The translations under genes and the position numbers were made by a program. This document shows positions 43,173-53,072 of a stretch of DNA of 64,000 nucleotides, piece after piece. The DNA is from Mycolicibacterium litorale. Its GTDB lineage: Bacteria; Actinomycetota; Actinomycetes; Mycobacteriales; Mycobacteriaceae. A model generated the notes under the pieces. The model saw nothing but the letters and a program-made list of their open reading frames with translations. It was not told where the DNA came from and did no database searches. Location of the stretch: assembly GCF_014218295.1 (NCBI RefSeq), contig NZ_AP023287.1, forward strand, positions 4,402,001-4,466,000, given 5' to 3'. Every line of letters starts with the position of its first letter. Within the stretch, counting starts at the first letter, position 1.

Positions 43173-43188
43173 TGTGATCAAGATCACA
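43173..43188. promoter_or_regulatory. Perfect CRP-type palindrome
   Basis: TGTGATCAAGATCACA is fully symmetric and matches the TGTGA-N6-TCACA consensus used by mycobacterial CRP (Rv3676). Nearest target is the 52-residue gene at 43159 on the minus strand. Confidence 0.8.
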
Positions 43189-43257
43189 AACGGTGTGGGA
43201 TTACCGTTCACAACCTGGTAACACTGCCGATACCTGCGGTATCGGCGAACAACAGAA

Positions 43258-43299
43258 AAGACGCCGGGCGACGCTGGAACAGCGTCGCCGCGGCGTCTT
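43258..43299 (-). terminator. Terminator after moaB2
   Basis: Long arms AAGACGCC...GCGACGCTG and CAGCGTCGC...GGCGTCTT with a small internal mismatch and a GAA loop, 18 bases past the moaB2 stop. A second hairpin (GCCGATACC/GGTATCGGC, 43226-43246) follows. Confidence 0.75.
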
Positions 43300-43316
43300 G
43301 GCAGGACGATCGGTCG

Positions 43317-43814
43317 TCAGATCTCCAGGCTCGATAGCTGTCCGATGATCTGCACGGCCAACGGGCTCAGCGTGGCCATCCCGTCCCGGACCGCGGCGCG
43401 GGATCCGGCGATGTTCACCACCAGCGTGCTGCCCGAGATGCCGGCCAGACCGCGGGACACTCCCGCGTCGACGATCCCGGCGGACAGACCGGACGCGCGC
43501 AGCGCCTCGGAGATCCCGAGCAGCTCCCGGTCGAGGATGTCGCGGGTGGCCTCCGGCGTCACGTCGCGGGGAGTGACCCCGGTGCCGCCGACCGAGACGA
43601 CGAGGTCGACTCCGCCGATCACGGCGGTGTTCAACGCGTTGCGGATCTCCACCTCGTCGGCCGACACCACCACCACTCCGTCGACGACGAACCCCGCCTC
43701 ACCGAGAAGCTCGGTGACCAGCGGACCGCTGTGATCCTCTTCGTCGCCATGGGCGGTGCGGTCATCGACGACGACGACGAGCGCGCGGCCCACCAACTCC
43801 CCTGGCTGCTCCAT
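43317..43814 (-). CDS. moaB2: Molybdenum cofactor protein MoaB/MogA family
   Basis: 165 residues from ATG 43814 (MEQPGELVGRALVVV); a GTG at 43889 overlapping the pepD stop would add 25. MPT-binding fold: VVVVDDRTAHGDEEDHSGPL, VDLVVSVGGTGVTPRDVTPEA with the GGTG loop, and LAGISGSTLVVNIAGSR. Adenylates molybdopterin or acts in its transport in the family. Located after pepD as in M. tuberculosis (Rv0984). Confidence 0.9.
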   Translation of the reverse strand: MEQPGELVGRALVVVVDDRTAHGDEEDHSGPLVTELLGEAGFVVDGVVVVSADEVEIRNALNTAVIGGVDLVVSVGGTGVTPRDVTPEATRDILDRELLGISEALRASGLSAGIVDAGVSRGLAGISGSTLVVNIAGSRAAVRDGMATLSPLAVQIIGQLSSLEI

Positions 43815-43885
43815 GACCTCAACCGTATATGTGGGCAGGGACAGCGGTGCAGCCACTCGCAGGGTTCCCGGTCCGGTGCCGGCGG

Positions 43886-45214
43886 TCACTGCTGCGCCTT
43901 CCCCAGCGTCACCTGCACGCTCTGCGGTTTACCCGCCGGGTCCAGGTAGGTCAGCGTGACCTTCTCCCCCGGCGCCTTCGAGCGCACCGCCGCCACCAAC
44001 GCGTCGGCGCTGTTGATGACGCGGTCGTCGACCTTGGTCACCACCACACCGCTGGGCAGCCCCGCCGCGGCCGCCGCACCGCCGTTGTTCACCTCGACGA
44101 TCTTGGCGCCGTCGATCGCGGTGTCGTTGCTGACCTGCACCCCCAGCGAGGCGTGCGAGGCGGACCCGTTCTCGATCAGCTCGTCGGCGATGCGCTTGGC
44201 CTGGTCCACCGGGATCGCGAAGCCGAGCCCGATCGAGCCGCTCTGCGCCTGCGGGGAGTCACCGCCCATGGTGGCGATCGCCGAGTTCACGCCGACCAGC
44301 TCACCGTTCATGTTGACCAGCGCACCGCCGGAGTTGCCGGGGTTGATCGCGGCATCGGTCTGGATCGCGTCGAGCACCGTGTTCTGGTTGCGGGTGTCGC
44401 CGCCGGCGGCGACCGGCCGGTTCAGCGCGCTGATGATGCCGGTGGTGACCGTGCCCTCGAGGCCGAGCGGTGAGCCGATCGCGACCACGTCCTGGCCGAC
44501 CCGCAGATCACCGGACGAGCCAAGCGTGATCGGCGTCAGGCCCGAGGCGTTCTGCGCACGCACGACGGCGATGTCACTGCTCGGGTCGGTGCCCACGACC
44601 GCGAACGACGTGGTGCGGCCGTTGGAGAAGGTCACCTTGGTCTCGGCGCGCCCGCCCGGGGCATTGGGGTCGGCGGCCGCGGCCACGACGTGGTTGTTGG
44701 TCAGGATCAGCCCGTCGGAGGTGAGGATGATGCCCGAACCCTCCTCGGAGGCCCGGCCCAGGTTCGTCTCGAGTTTGACCACGCTGGGCACGACCTTCGC
44801 GGCGACCTGCTCGACCGATCCGGCGGGCAGGGCCGCGGCGGGCTGGCTCGGCGCCGCATCCGACAGCGAGTCACCGAACGACGGGCGGTCCTGCTGCACC
44901 ATCGTGGCGACACCGCCGCCGATACCCGCCGACACCACCGCGACGGCCAGCGCACCGATCATCAATGTGCCTGCGCGCGAACGCTTTTGCGGCGGACGCG
45001 GCTGCGGCATCACGGTCGTCGGCTGGGCGGCGCCCCGGTAGGGGTCGTAGGGCGCGCGGAACTGCTGTTGCGGTTGCGCGGCGTAGCGCCAGTCATAGGG
45101 CTGGTGCGGATAGGGGTCCGACCCCTGGGCACCCGGGTACCCGGTGTCCGGGCCAACCGGGCGATGGCCCGGCTGCTGTTGCGGCGGCGGCGAATACCTC
45201 GGGTGGTTCGTCAT
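43886..45214 (-). CDS. pepD: HtrA-type serine protease PepD
   Basis: 442 residues from ATG 45214, with GGAAG upstream; the frame above that start is non-coding. Cytoplasmic Pro/Gln-rich N-terminus, a membrane helix (about 78-98), a trypsin-like domain with His in TNNHVV, Asp in SSDIAV and Ser in GNSGGA, and a C-terminal PDZ domain (LGVQVSNDTAIDGAKIV). Periplasmic quality-control protease of the MprAB envelope stress response, encoded just after mprB. Gap of 142 bases before it allows its own promoter. Confidence 0.95.
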   Translation of the reverse strand: MTNHPRYSPPPQQQPGHRPVGPDTGYPGAQGSDPYPHQPYDWRYAAQPQQQFRAPYDPYRGAAQPTTVMPQPRPPQKRSRAGTLMIGALAVAVVSAGIGGGVATMVQQDRPSFGDSLSDAAPSQPAAALPAGSVEQVAAKVVPSVVKLETNLGRASEEGSGIILTSDGLILTNNHVVAAAADPNAPGGRAETKVTFSNGRTTSFAVVGTDPSSDIAVVRAQNASGLTPITLGSSGDLRVGQDVVAIGSPLGLEGTVTTGIISALNRPVAAGGDTRNQNTVLDAIQTDAAINPGNSGGALVNMNGELVGVNSAIATMGGDSPQAQSGSIGLGFAIPVDQAKRIADELIENGSASHASLGVQVSNDTAIDGAKIVEVNNGGAAAAAGLPSGVVVTKVDDRVINSADALVAAVRSKAPGEKVTLTYLDPAGKPQSVQVTLGKAQQ

Positions 45215-45356
45215 GTCGCTTCGGTGCTCTTCCTGGTAAGTGGTCCGATGTTCGTCTAACGAAGGACTCGCCCTCACAGTGCCCAGGAGGACTGAGAATC
45301 CACTTAGAGAACCATCGAACCAGACCGAGACTTCGTACGCGCCGCGGTGGGCTTGA

Positions 45357-46856
45357 TCACTTCTTACGTGTCCGTGACCCGGCCGAATCCATCTCCGCGT
45401 CGTCACCCGCCGCCGGTAGCCGGTCGGCGCTTTCGCCGGACGGCGTCACCGGGCGGCCCGGCAGCATGATGTAGATCGACGTGCCCGGCGGATCGCCACC
45501 TCGGACGGTGTCCTCCACCCGTAGTGCGCCACCGTGTTTCAGCACGACCTGTTTGACGATCGCCAACCCGAGCCCGGAACCGGGCATCGCGCGCGCGGCC
45601 GTCGAGCGGTAGAAGCGCTCGAACACCAGACGGCGCTCGGCTTCGGGAATGCCGGGACCACGGTCGGATACGACGAGTTCGGCGTGCACCGGATCGGTCT
45701 GTGTCAGACGCACTCCCACGTGGCCGCCGGGCGGACTCCACTTGGCCGCGTTGTCGAGGAGGTTGAGCACCGCGCGAGCGAGTCCCGCGGCGTCGCCGTA
45801 GACCTGCCAGCCGATGACGTCGACGTCGAACTCGATGTCGTTGCGGCGCCGCCGAACCCGCTCCAAGCTGCGGTCGACCACCTCCGCCATGTCGACGGTT
45901 TCGTACACCACGCCGCCCGCCTCGTCGCGGGTGAGGTCGACGAGGTCGCCGACGAGCGTGGACAGCTCCTCGATCTGGGCGATCACGTCGGCCCGCAGCC
46001 CCGCCATCTCCTCCTCCGGCAGCCGCGGCGCGCCGGGAGCCTGCGAGGCCATCAGCAGTTCGACGTTCGTGCGAAGCGACGTCAGCGGGGTGCGCAACTC
46101 GTGGCCGGCGTCGGAGACCAGGCGCGCCTGCCGTTCCCTCGACTCGGCCAGCGCCCGCAGCATCATGTTGAAAGCCTCGGTGAGCCGCGCGAGTTCGTCG
46201 CTGCCGAACACCGGGATGGGCCGGAGGTCCTCGGTGCGGGCGACCCGTTCGGCCGCCTGCGTCAATCGTCCGACCGGGCGCAGACCCGCTCTGGCCACCA
46301 TCCCGCCCGCGATGGCCGCGACCGCCACCCCCACGCCACCCACGATGAGCAGCACGGTGCCGAGCCGGCCGAGCACCTGGCCGGTGGGCGCCAGGCTCTT
46401 GGAGATCAGCAGCGAACTGCCGTTGTTGAGGTGGACCGCGAGCACCCGTTGATGGTTGACGGTACGCAGCGACAGCAGCAGCTCGCCGGAGATGACGCCC
46501 TTCTCCGGCTCCCCGAGGGGCAGCTTGCCCTGGGAATTGTTGGTGTAGGTGTTGCGGCCGGGGATGACCAGCATCGCGTTGATGTCGGAGTACGCGGTGC
46601 CCTCGATCGCCTTGGCGGGATCGGCGGCCAGCGATCCGCTCTCGATCAGCAGGCGTGCGCGGATGTGCAGCTGGTTGTCGATGTCGTCGTAGAGCGCCCG
46701 CGACACCACCGCGTAGACCGCGACCGACATCAGCACAACGACCATCGCGACCATCGACATCGCGAGCAGCATCACGCGCCACCGCAATGACAGGGAACTG
46801 GTGTTGCGTGGCGGTTTGAACCGCGGCGGCGGGCCGGGGACGGGCGGCAAACCCAT
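45357..46856 (-). CDS. mprB: Sensor histidine kinase MprB
   Basis: 499 residues from ATG 46856 (TGATG overlap with mprA). Two membrane helices (about 29-50 and 165-187) flank an extracytoplasmic sensor domain; then HAMP, the His box (SDAGHELRTPLTSLRTN), N box (LLDNAAKWS), and G boxes (DRGPGIPEAE, GSGLGLAIVK). Envelope and surfactant stress sensor for MprA in mycobacteria. The C-terminal 30 residues are a charged tail. Confidence 0.95.
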   Translation of the reverse strand: MGLPPVPGPPPRFKPPRNTSSLSLRWRVMLLAMSMVAMVVVLMSVAVYAVVSRALYDDIDNQLHIRARLLIESGSLAADPAKAIEGTAYSDINAMLVIPGRNTYTNNSQGKLPLGEPEKGVISGELLLSLRTVNHQRVLAVHLNNGSSLLISKSLAPTGQVLGRLGTVLLIVGGVGVAVAAIAGGMVARAGLRPVGRLTQAAERVARTEDLRPIPVFGSDELARLTEAFNMMLRALAESRERQARLVSDAGHELRTPLTSLRTNVELLMASQAPGAPRLPEEEMAGLRADVIAQIEELSTLVGDLVDLTRDEAGGVVYETVDMAEVVDRSLERVRRRRNDIEFDVDVIGWQVYGDAAGLARAVLNLLDNAAKWSPPGGHVGVRLTQTDPVHAELVVSDRGPGIPEAERRLVFERFYRSTAARAMPGSGLGLAIVKQVVLKHGGALRVEDTVRGGDPPGTSIYIMLPGRPVTPSGESADRLPAAGDDAEMDSAGSRTRKK

Positions 46857-47548
46857 CAGGGAGGTGTCTCGCGGAGCACGTAGCCCACTCCGCGCACGGT
46901 GTGGATGAGGCGTGGCTCCCCGGACGCTTCGGTCTTGCGGCGCAGATAGCCGATGTACACCTCGAGGGCGTTCCCCGATGTGGGGAAGTCGAAGCCCCAC
47001 ACTTCCTCGAGGATCCGGCTGCGGGTGAGCACGCGGCGGGGATTGGCGATGAGCATCTCCAGCAACGCGAACTCGGTGCGGGTGAGGCTGATCTGGCGGG
47101 AGCCCCGTGTGACCTCCCGGGTGACCGGGTCGAGGGTCAGATCGAGGAACGTCAGGGCCGGCGAATCGGGCCCGTCGTCCGGGGACGTGCGACGCAGCAG
47201 CGCCCGCATCCGCGCGAGCAGTTCCTCGAGCGCGAACGGTTTGGGCAGGTAGTCGTCGGCGCCCGCGTCGAGCCCGGCCACCCGCTCGGACACCGAGTCA
47301 CGGGCGGTCAGGACCAGGATCGGCAGGTCGTCGCCCGTGCTGCGGAGCTGCCGGCACACCTCGAGGCCGTCGAGGCGCGGCATCATCACGTCGAGCACGA
47401 CGGCGTCGGGGCGGTCGTTGGCGATCAGGTCGAGGGCTTCGACACCGTCCTGGGCCAACTCGACCGAGTACCCGTTGAAGGACAGTGACCGGCGCAGGGA
47501 TTCTCGCACCGCACGATCGTCGTCGACGACAAGTATGCGCACAGCCAC
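46856..47548 (-). CDS. mprA: Response regulator MprA
   Basis: 230 residues, the M. tuberculosis length. Receiver domain with phospho-acceptor Asp53 ([11 protein letters not shown]), Lys in [10 protein letters not shown], then an OmpR/PhoB winged-helix domain ([46 protein letters not shown]). Start GTG 47548. Controls pepD and stress sigma factors in mycobacteria; first gene of the mprA-mprB-pepD-moaB2 run. Confidence 0.96.
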   Translation of the reverse strand: MAVRILVVDDDRAVRESLRRSLSFNGYSVELAQDGVEALDLIANDRPDAVVLDVMMPRLDGLEVCRQLRSTGDDLPILVLTARDSVSERVAGLDAGADDYLPKPFALEELLARMRALLRRTSPDDGPDSPALTFLDLTLDPVTREVTRGSRQISLTRTEFALLEMLIANPRRVLTRSRILEEVWGFDFPTSGNALEVYIGYLRRKTEASGEPRLIHTVRGVGYVLRETPP

Positions 47549-47610
47549 AGTTTCAACCCAACGCCTGAGAGAGCGCTGAGAGGCGCGCCGCTACGACGTC
47601 GAAAGCCGCC

Positions 47611-47784
47611 TCAGCGGCGGTCGAGGTCGAGCAGGCCGAGACGGGCGGCCTTGAGCAGGCGACGCGGCACTTTGTGCTGCTGACCGGCGACGGTCACACC
47701 GACGAGTTCGGTGGGCTTGGCCTTCCACTGCGCGCGGCGGCTACGAGTGTTGGAACGCGACATTCTGCGCTTGGGCACAGCCAT
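47611..47784 (-). CDS. rpmF: 50S ribosomal protein bL32
   Basis: 57 residues from ATG 47784, with GAGGAG upstream. The N-terminus [19 protein letters not shown] is the L32 signature. It lacks the C-terminal Cys pairs of zinc-type L32, so it is the zinc-independent form common in mycobacteria. The longer frame upstream is non-coding. Confidence 0.95.
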   Translation of the reverse strand: MAVPKRRMSRSNTRSRRAQWKAKPTELVGVTVAGQQHKVPRRLLKAARLGLLDLDRR

Positions 47785-47901
47785 GATCGAGCTTCTCCTC
47801 TGACGGGTGTGGTGCCACGCGAGTCCCGACACAGGGCGGGGCGCCGGCAAGTGCTCTTCAGGATAGCCGGTGAGCTGCACGGCCTCCAAAACACACCGTG
47901 T

Positions 47902-48321
47902 TCAGCGCCGTCGCCGTCGCGACCGGACCAGGTCGATGAGTGCCGGATACGCGGCCGCGACCACGCTGAGCATGGCGACGCCGAACCACATGATCGTCAA
48001 CCGGCCGGAGGCGAGACCCCACCAGATGCCCCCGGCACCCGCCAGACCGCATCCGACGGCGGCCAGCGGCATCCCGATCGCCGTCCGGCGGTCGGGTGCG
48101 CGTCCACTCGCGTGGCGCGGCGGGCGGCCGTCCCCGGTGGGCGGATCCGCCGACCGGCGGAAGGCGGCGACGATCTGGTAGACGCCGAAGGCGACGAGCG
48201 CCCAGCCCACCGCGGGCGACGACGCACCCCGGCCGGTCTCGCTCAACGGCGGCCCCAGACCGATGGCGACGCCGCACACCGTCCACACGACGCCGAACAC
48301 CGCCTGCGCTCCCCACGGCAC
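47902..48321 (-). CDS. Predicted membrane protein, unknown function
   Basis: 139 residues if GTG 48321 is the start; the frame runs to 48480 but that part overlaps the promoter of the divergent AtuA operon. Four hydrophobic segments (VFGVVWTVCGVAIGL, AVGWALVAFGVYQIVAA, GMPLAAVGCGLAGAGGI, LTIMWFGVAMLSVVAAAY) in two hairpin pairs, ending in a basic RSRRRRR tail. Unrecognised family. Confidence 0.6.
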   Translation of the reverse strand: MPWGAQAVFGVVWTVCGVAIGLGPPLSETGRGASSPAVGWALVAFGVYQIVAAFRRSADPPTGDGRPPRHASGRAPDRRTAIGMPLAAVGCGLAGAGGIWWGLASGRLTIMWFGVAMLSVVAAAYPALIDLVRSRRRRR

Positions 48322-48378
48322 CGGTTCAGTATCTGGCCGTCCGGCACGGCTGCCGCGCAGACAATCCGGGACGAACCC

Positions 48379-48420
48379 TTGACGCGGAACCGGAGGTACC
48401 GGATAACCTACCGGTTGGTT
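48379..48420 (+). promoter_or_regulatory. Promoter and palindromic operator of the fad/acc operon
   Basis: TTGACG (48379-48384) N17 GATAAC (48402-48407) is a good sigma-A promoter. A near-perfect palindrome AACCTACCGGTTGGTT (48405-48420, one mismatched pair) covers the predicted transcription start, typical of TetR-family operators of fatty or branched acyl-CoA genes. About 50 bases remain to the first start codon. Confidence 0.6.
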
Positions 48421-48472
48421 GGGGCATCGACGACGATGGGAGCCGGCGTGGGAGTACGGGTTGCCTGACGCT

Positions 48473-50158
48473 GTGCGCATCGGGAACTGCTCGGGGTTCT
48501 ACGGGGACCGACTCGCCGCGATGCGCGAGATGCTCACCGGCGGTGAACTGGACTTCCTCACCGGTGACTACCTCGCCGAGCTGACCATGCTGATCCTCGC
48601 GCGCGACCGCGCGAAGAACCCGGACCGTGGATACGCCAAGACCTTCCTGACCCAGCTCGAGGAGTGCCTCGGCCTCGCCGTCGAGCGCGGTGTCAGGATC
48701 GTCACCAACGCAGGCGGCCTCAACCCCGCCGGTCTGGCGGCGGCGGTACGCGCGCTGGCCGAGCGGCTGGGTCTGCGCGTCACCGTCGCGCACGTGGAGG
48801 GCGACGACCTGGTGGCCCGAGCCGGCGAGCTCGGCTTCGGCGCCCCGCTGGCGGCCAACGCCTACCTGGGCGCGTGGGGCATCGTCGACTGCCTGAACGC
48901 AGGCGCCGACGTGGTGGTGACCGGACGCGTCACCGATGCCTCGGTGACCGTCGGGCCTGCCGCCGCGCACTTCGGGTGGCAGCGCACCGACTACGACGCG
49001 CTCGCCGGGGCGGTCGCCGCGGGCCACGTCATCGAATGCGGTGTGCAGGCCACCGGTGGGAACTACGCGTTCTTCACCGACATCGCCGACCTGACGCGTC
49101 CCGGTTTCCCGCTCGCCGAGATCCACGCCGACGGCTCGTCGGTCATCACGAAGCACCCGGGCACCGGCGGTGCGGTCACGGTCGGCACCGTCACCGCACA
49201 GCTGCTCTACGAGGTCTCCGGCGCCCGCTACGCCAACCCCGACGTCACGTTGCGCCTCGACTCGGTCCGCCTGCACGACGACGGGCCCGACCGCGTGCGC
49301 ATCGACGGGGTCACCGGTGAACCCCCGCCACCGACGCTGAAGGTCTCGCTCAACAGCGTCGGCGGCTTCCGCAACGCGACGACCTTCGTGCTGACCGGTC
49401 TCGACATCGAGGCCAAGGCCGCCCTGGTGCGCGCACAACTCGAAGCGGGGTTGACGAAGCGACCCGCCGAACTGGACTGGACCCTGGCCCGTACCGACCA
49501 CCCCGACGCCGACACCGAGGAGACGGCCAGCGCGCTGCTGCGCTGCGTGGTGCGCGATCAGGACCCAGCACTTGTCGGTCGTCAGTTCTCCTCTGCAGCA
49601 GTGGAATTGGCGTTGGCCAGCTATCCCGGCTTCCACGTCACGGCGCCGCCGGCCGACGGCCAGGTCTACGGCGTGTTCACCGCCGGTTCCGTCGCGGCCA
49701 CCGAGGTGTCGCACGTCGCCGTGCACGCCGACGGCGCCCGCGTCGAGATCGCGCCCGCGGCCGAGTGGCGTGAACTCGAGCCGGTCGGCGAACCCGAAGC
49801 GTCCGCCCCCCTGCCGCAAGGACCGACCCGGCGGGCGCCGCTGGGACGCGTCGCCGGTGCGCGCAGCGGCGACAAGGGCGGGAGCGCCAACATCGGGGTG
49901 TGGGTACGGACCGACGAGCAGTGGCGCTGGCTCGTGCACACACTGACCGTCGACACGCTGCGACGACTGCTCCCCGAGACCGCCGATCTACCGGTCACCC
50001 GCCACCTGCTACCGAACCTGCGGGCGGTGAACTTCGTCGTCGAGGACATCCTCGGCGCGGGCGTGGCGTACCAGGCGCGGTTCGATCCGCAGGCCAAAGG
50101 CCTCGGGGAATGGTTGCGCAGTCGGCACATCGACATACCGGAGGACCTCCTCGCATGA
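48473..50158 (+). CDS. AtuA-like protein (DUF1446 family, Rv0976c-like)
   Basis: 561 residues from GTG 48473, close to the roughly 560 of Rv0976c; upstream in-frame TTG codons are less likely. RIGNCSGFYGDR and the GLNPAG, GDKGGSANIGVW segments are the family hallmarks: an N-terminal DUF1446 domain and a C-terminal domain found in the acyclic terpene utilisation protein AtuA. First gene of the catabolic operon, overlapping fadE13 by ATGA. Exact reaction unknown; co-occurrence with an acyl-CoA carboxylase points to branched isoprenoid or leucine-type acyl-CoAs. Confidence 0.85.
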   Translation: MRIGNCSGFYGDRLAAMREMLTGGELDFLTGDYLAELTMLILARDRAKNPDRGYAKTFLTQLEECLGLAVERGVRIVTNAGGLNPAGLAAAVRALAERLGLRVTVAHVEGDDLVARAGELGFGAPLAANAYLGAWGIVDCLNAGADVVVTGRVTDASVTVGPAAAHFGWQRTDYDALAGAVAAGHVIECGVQATGGNYAFFTDIADLTRPGFPLAEIHADGSSVITKHPGTGGAVTVGTVTAQLLYEVSGARYANPDVTLRLDSVRLHDDGPDRVRIDGVTGEPPPPTLKVSLNSVGGFRNATTFVLTGLDIEAKAALVRAQLEAGLTKRPAELDWTLARTDHPDADTEETASALLRCVVRDQDPALVGRQFSSAAVELALASYPGFHVTAPPADGQVYGVFTAGSVAATEVSHVAVHADGARVEIAPAAEWRELEPVGEPEASAPLPQGPTRRAPLGRVAGARSGDKGGSANIGVWVRTDEQWRWLVHTLTVDTLRRLLPETADLPVTRHLLPNLRAVNFVVEDILGAGVAYQARFDPQAKGLGEWLRSRHIDIPEDLLA

Positions 50159-51303
50159 GCATCTGGCACACACCCGAGCGCGAACAGCTGCGGAAATCCG
50201 TGCGCGCCTTCGCCGAACGCGAGGTGCTGCCGTACGCCGCCGAATGGGAGCGTGTCGGTGAGCTGCCGCGGGAACTGCACCTGCGCGCCGGGGAGGCGGG
50301 ACTGCTGGGCGCGGGGATGCCCGAATCGGTCGGTGGCGGCGGCGGTGACGGCGCCGATGCGGTGGTCATCTGCGAGGAGATGCACTACGCGGGTGCGCCG
50401 GGCGGCGTGTTCGCCTCGCTGTTCACCTCCGGGATCGCGACGCCGCACATGGCGGCCTCCGGCGACGAACGGTTGATCGACACCTACGTCCGGCCCACGC
50501 TGCGCGGTGAACTCGTCGGCGCGCTGGCGATCACCGAACCCGGCGGCGGCTCGGACGTCGGACACCTCACGACCCGCGCCGTCCGCGACGGCGACTCCTA
50601 CGTCGTCAACGGCGCCAAGACCTACATCACCTCCGGTGTGCGCGCCGATTACGTGGTGACCGCCGTACGCACCGGCGGTGCGGGTGCAGCGGGGGTTTCG
50701 CTGCTCGTCGTCGACAAGGGCACACCGGGGTTCGAGGTCACCCGCAAGCTCGACAAGATGGGGTGGCGCTCCAGCGACACCGCCGAGCTGTCCTACACCG
50801 ACGTCCTGGTGCCGGCCGCCAATCTGGTCGGCGCGGAGAACACCGGCTTCCTGCAGATCGCGGCCGCGTTCGTCTCCGAACGCGTCGGCCTTGCCGCACA
50901 GGCATATTCGAGTGCGCAGCGCTGCCTGGACCTCACGGTGCAGTGGTGCCGCGACCGGGAGACGTTCGGCCGGCCGCTGATCTCACGCCAGTCGGTGCGA
51001 AACACGCTGGCCGAGATGGCCAGGCGCATCGACGTCGCCCGCGTCTACACCCGCCACGTCGTCGAACGGCAGCTGGCCGGGGAGCAGAACCTGATCGCGG
51101 AGGTGTGCTTCGCGAAGAACACCGCGGTCGAGGCAGGCGAGTGGGTGGCCCATCAGGCCGTGCAACTGTTCGGCGGGATGGGCTACATGGCCGAATCGGA
51201 GGTCGAGCGCCAGTACCGCGACATGCGGATCCTCGGCATCGGCGGCGGGACGACCGAGATCCTCACCTCGCTCGCCGCCAAGACCCTGGGATATCAGTCG
51301 TGA
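50155..51303 (+). CDS. fadE13: Acyl-CoA dehydrogenase FadE13-like
   Basis: 382 residues from ATG 50155. Substrate and FAD segments ALAITEPGGGSDV and YITSGVRADYV, RVGLAAQAYSSAQR, and the C-terminal QLFGGMGYMAESEVERQYRDMRILGIGGGTTE with the catalytic Glu position in the last helix. FAD-dependent alpha,beta-dehydrogenation of an acyl-CoA. Translationally coupled to the AtuA-like gene. Confidence 0.92.
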   Translation: MSIWHTPEREQLRKSVRAFAEREVLPYAAEWERVGELPRELHLRAGEAGLLGAGMPESVGGGGGDGADAVVICEEMHYAGAPGGVFASLFTSGIATPHMAASGDERLIDTYVRPTLRGELVGALAITEPGGGSDVGHLTTRAVRDGDSYVVNGAKTYITSGVRADYVVTAVRTGGAGAAGVSLLVVDKGTPGFEVTRKLDKMGWRSSDTAELSYTDVLVPAANLVGAENTGFLQIAAAFVSERVGLAAQAYSSAQRCLDLTVQWCRDRETFGRPLISRQSVRNTLAEMARRIDVARVYTRHVVERQLAGEQNLIAEVCFAKNTAVEAGEWVAHQAVQLFGGMGYMAESEVERQYRDMRILGIGGGTTEILTSLAAKTLGYQS

Positions 51304-51391
51304 CCCCCGCCGAAGCCGTAGCGAACGTACGCCCACTTCGACGAATGGGCGACTTTTTCGCAACAGCCGCACGTTCGGTGAAGGAGACGCA

Positions 51392-52984
<1,593 letters not shown>

Positions 52985-53072
52985 GCACCAACAGCGCGCC
53001 GAGACTACGGAAGATGACCGAAATCGGCCGGAATTCGTCAACAACCGTAGTGTCGGCGCAGAGGAGACGTCA

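Noticed and set aside
45403..46782. 459-codon frame within mprB in another minus-strand frame
   Set aside because: Arg/Ala/Gly-rich shadow of the histidine kinase, which carries all expected motifs.
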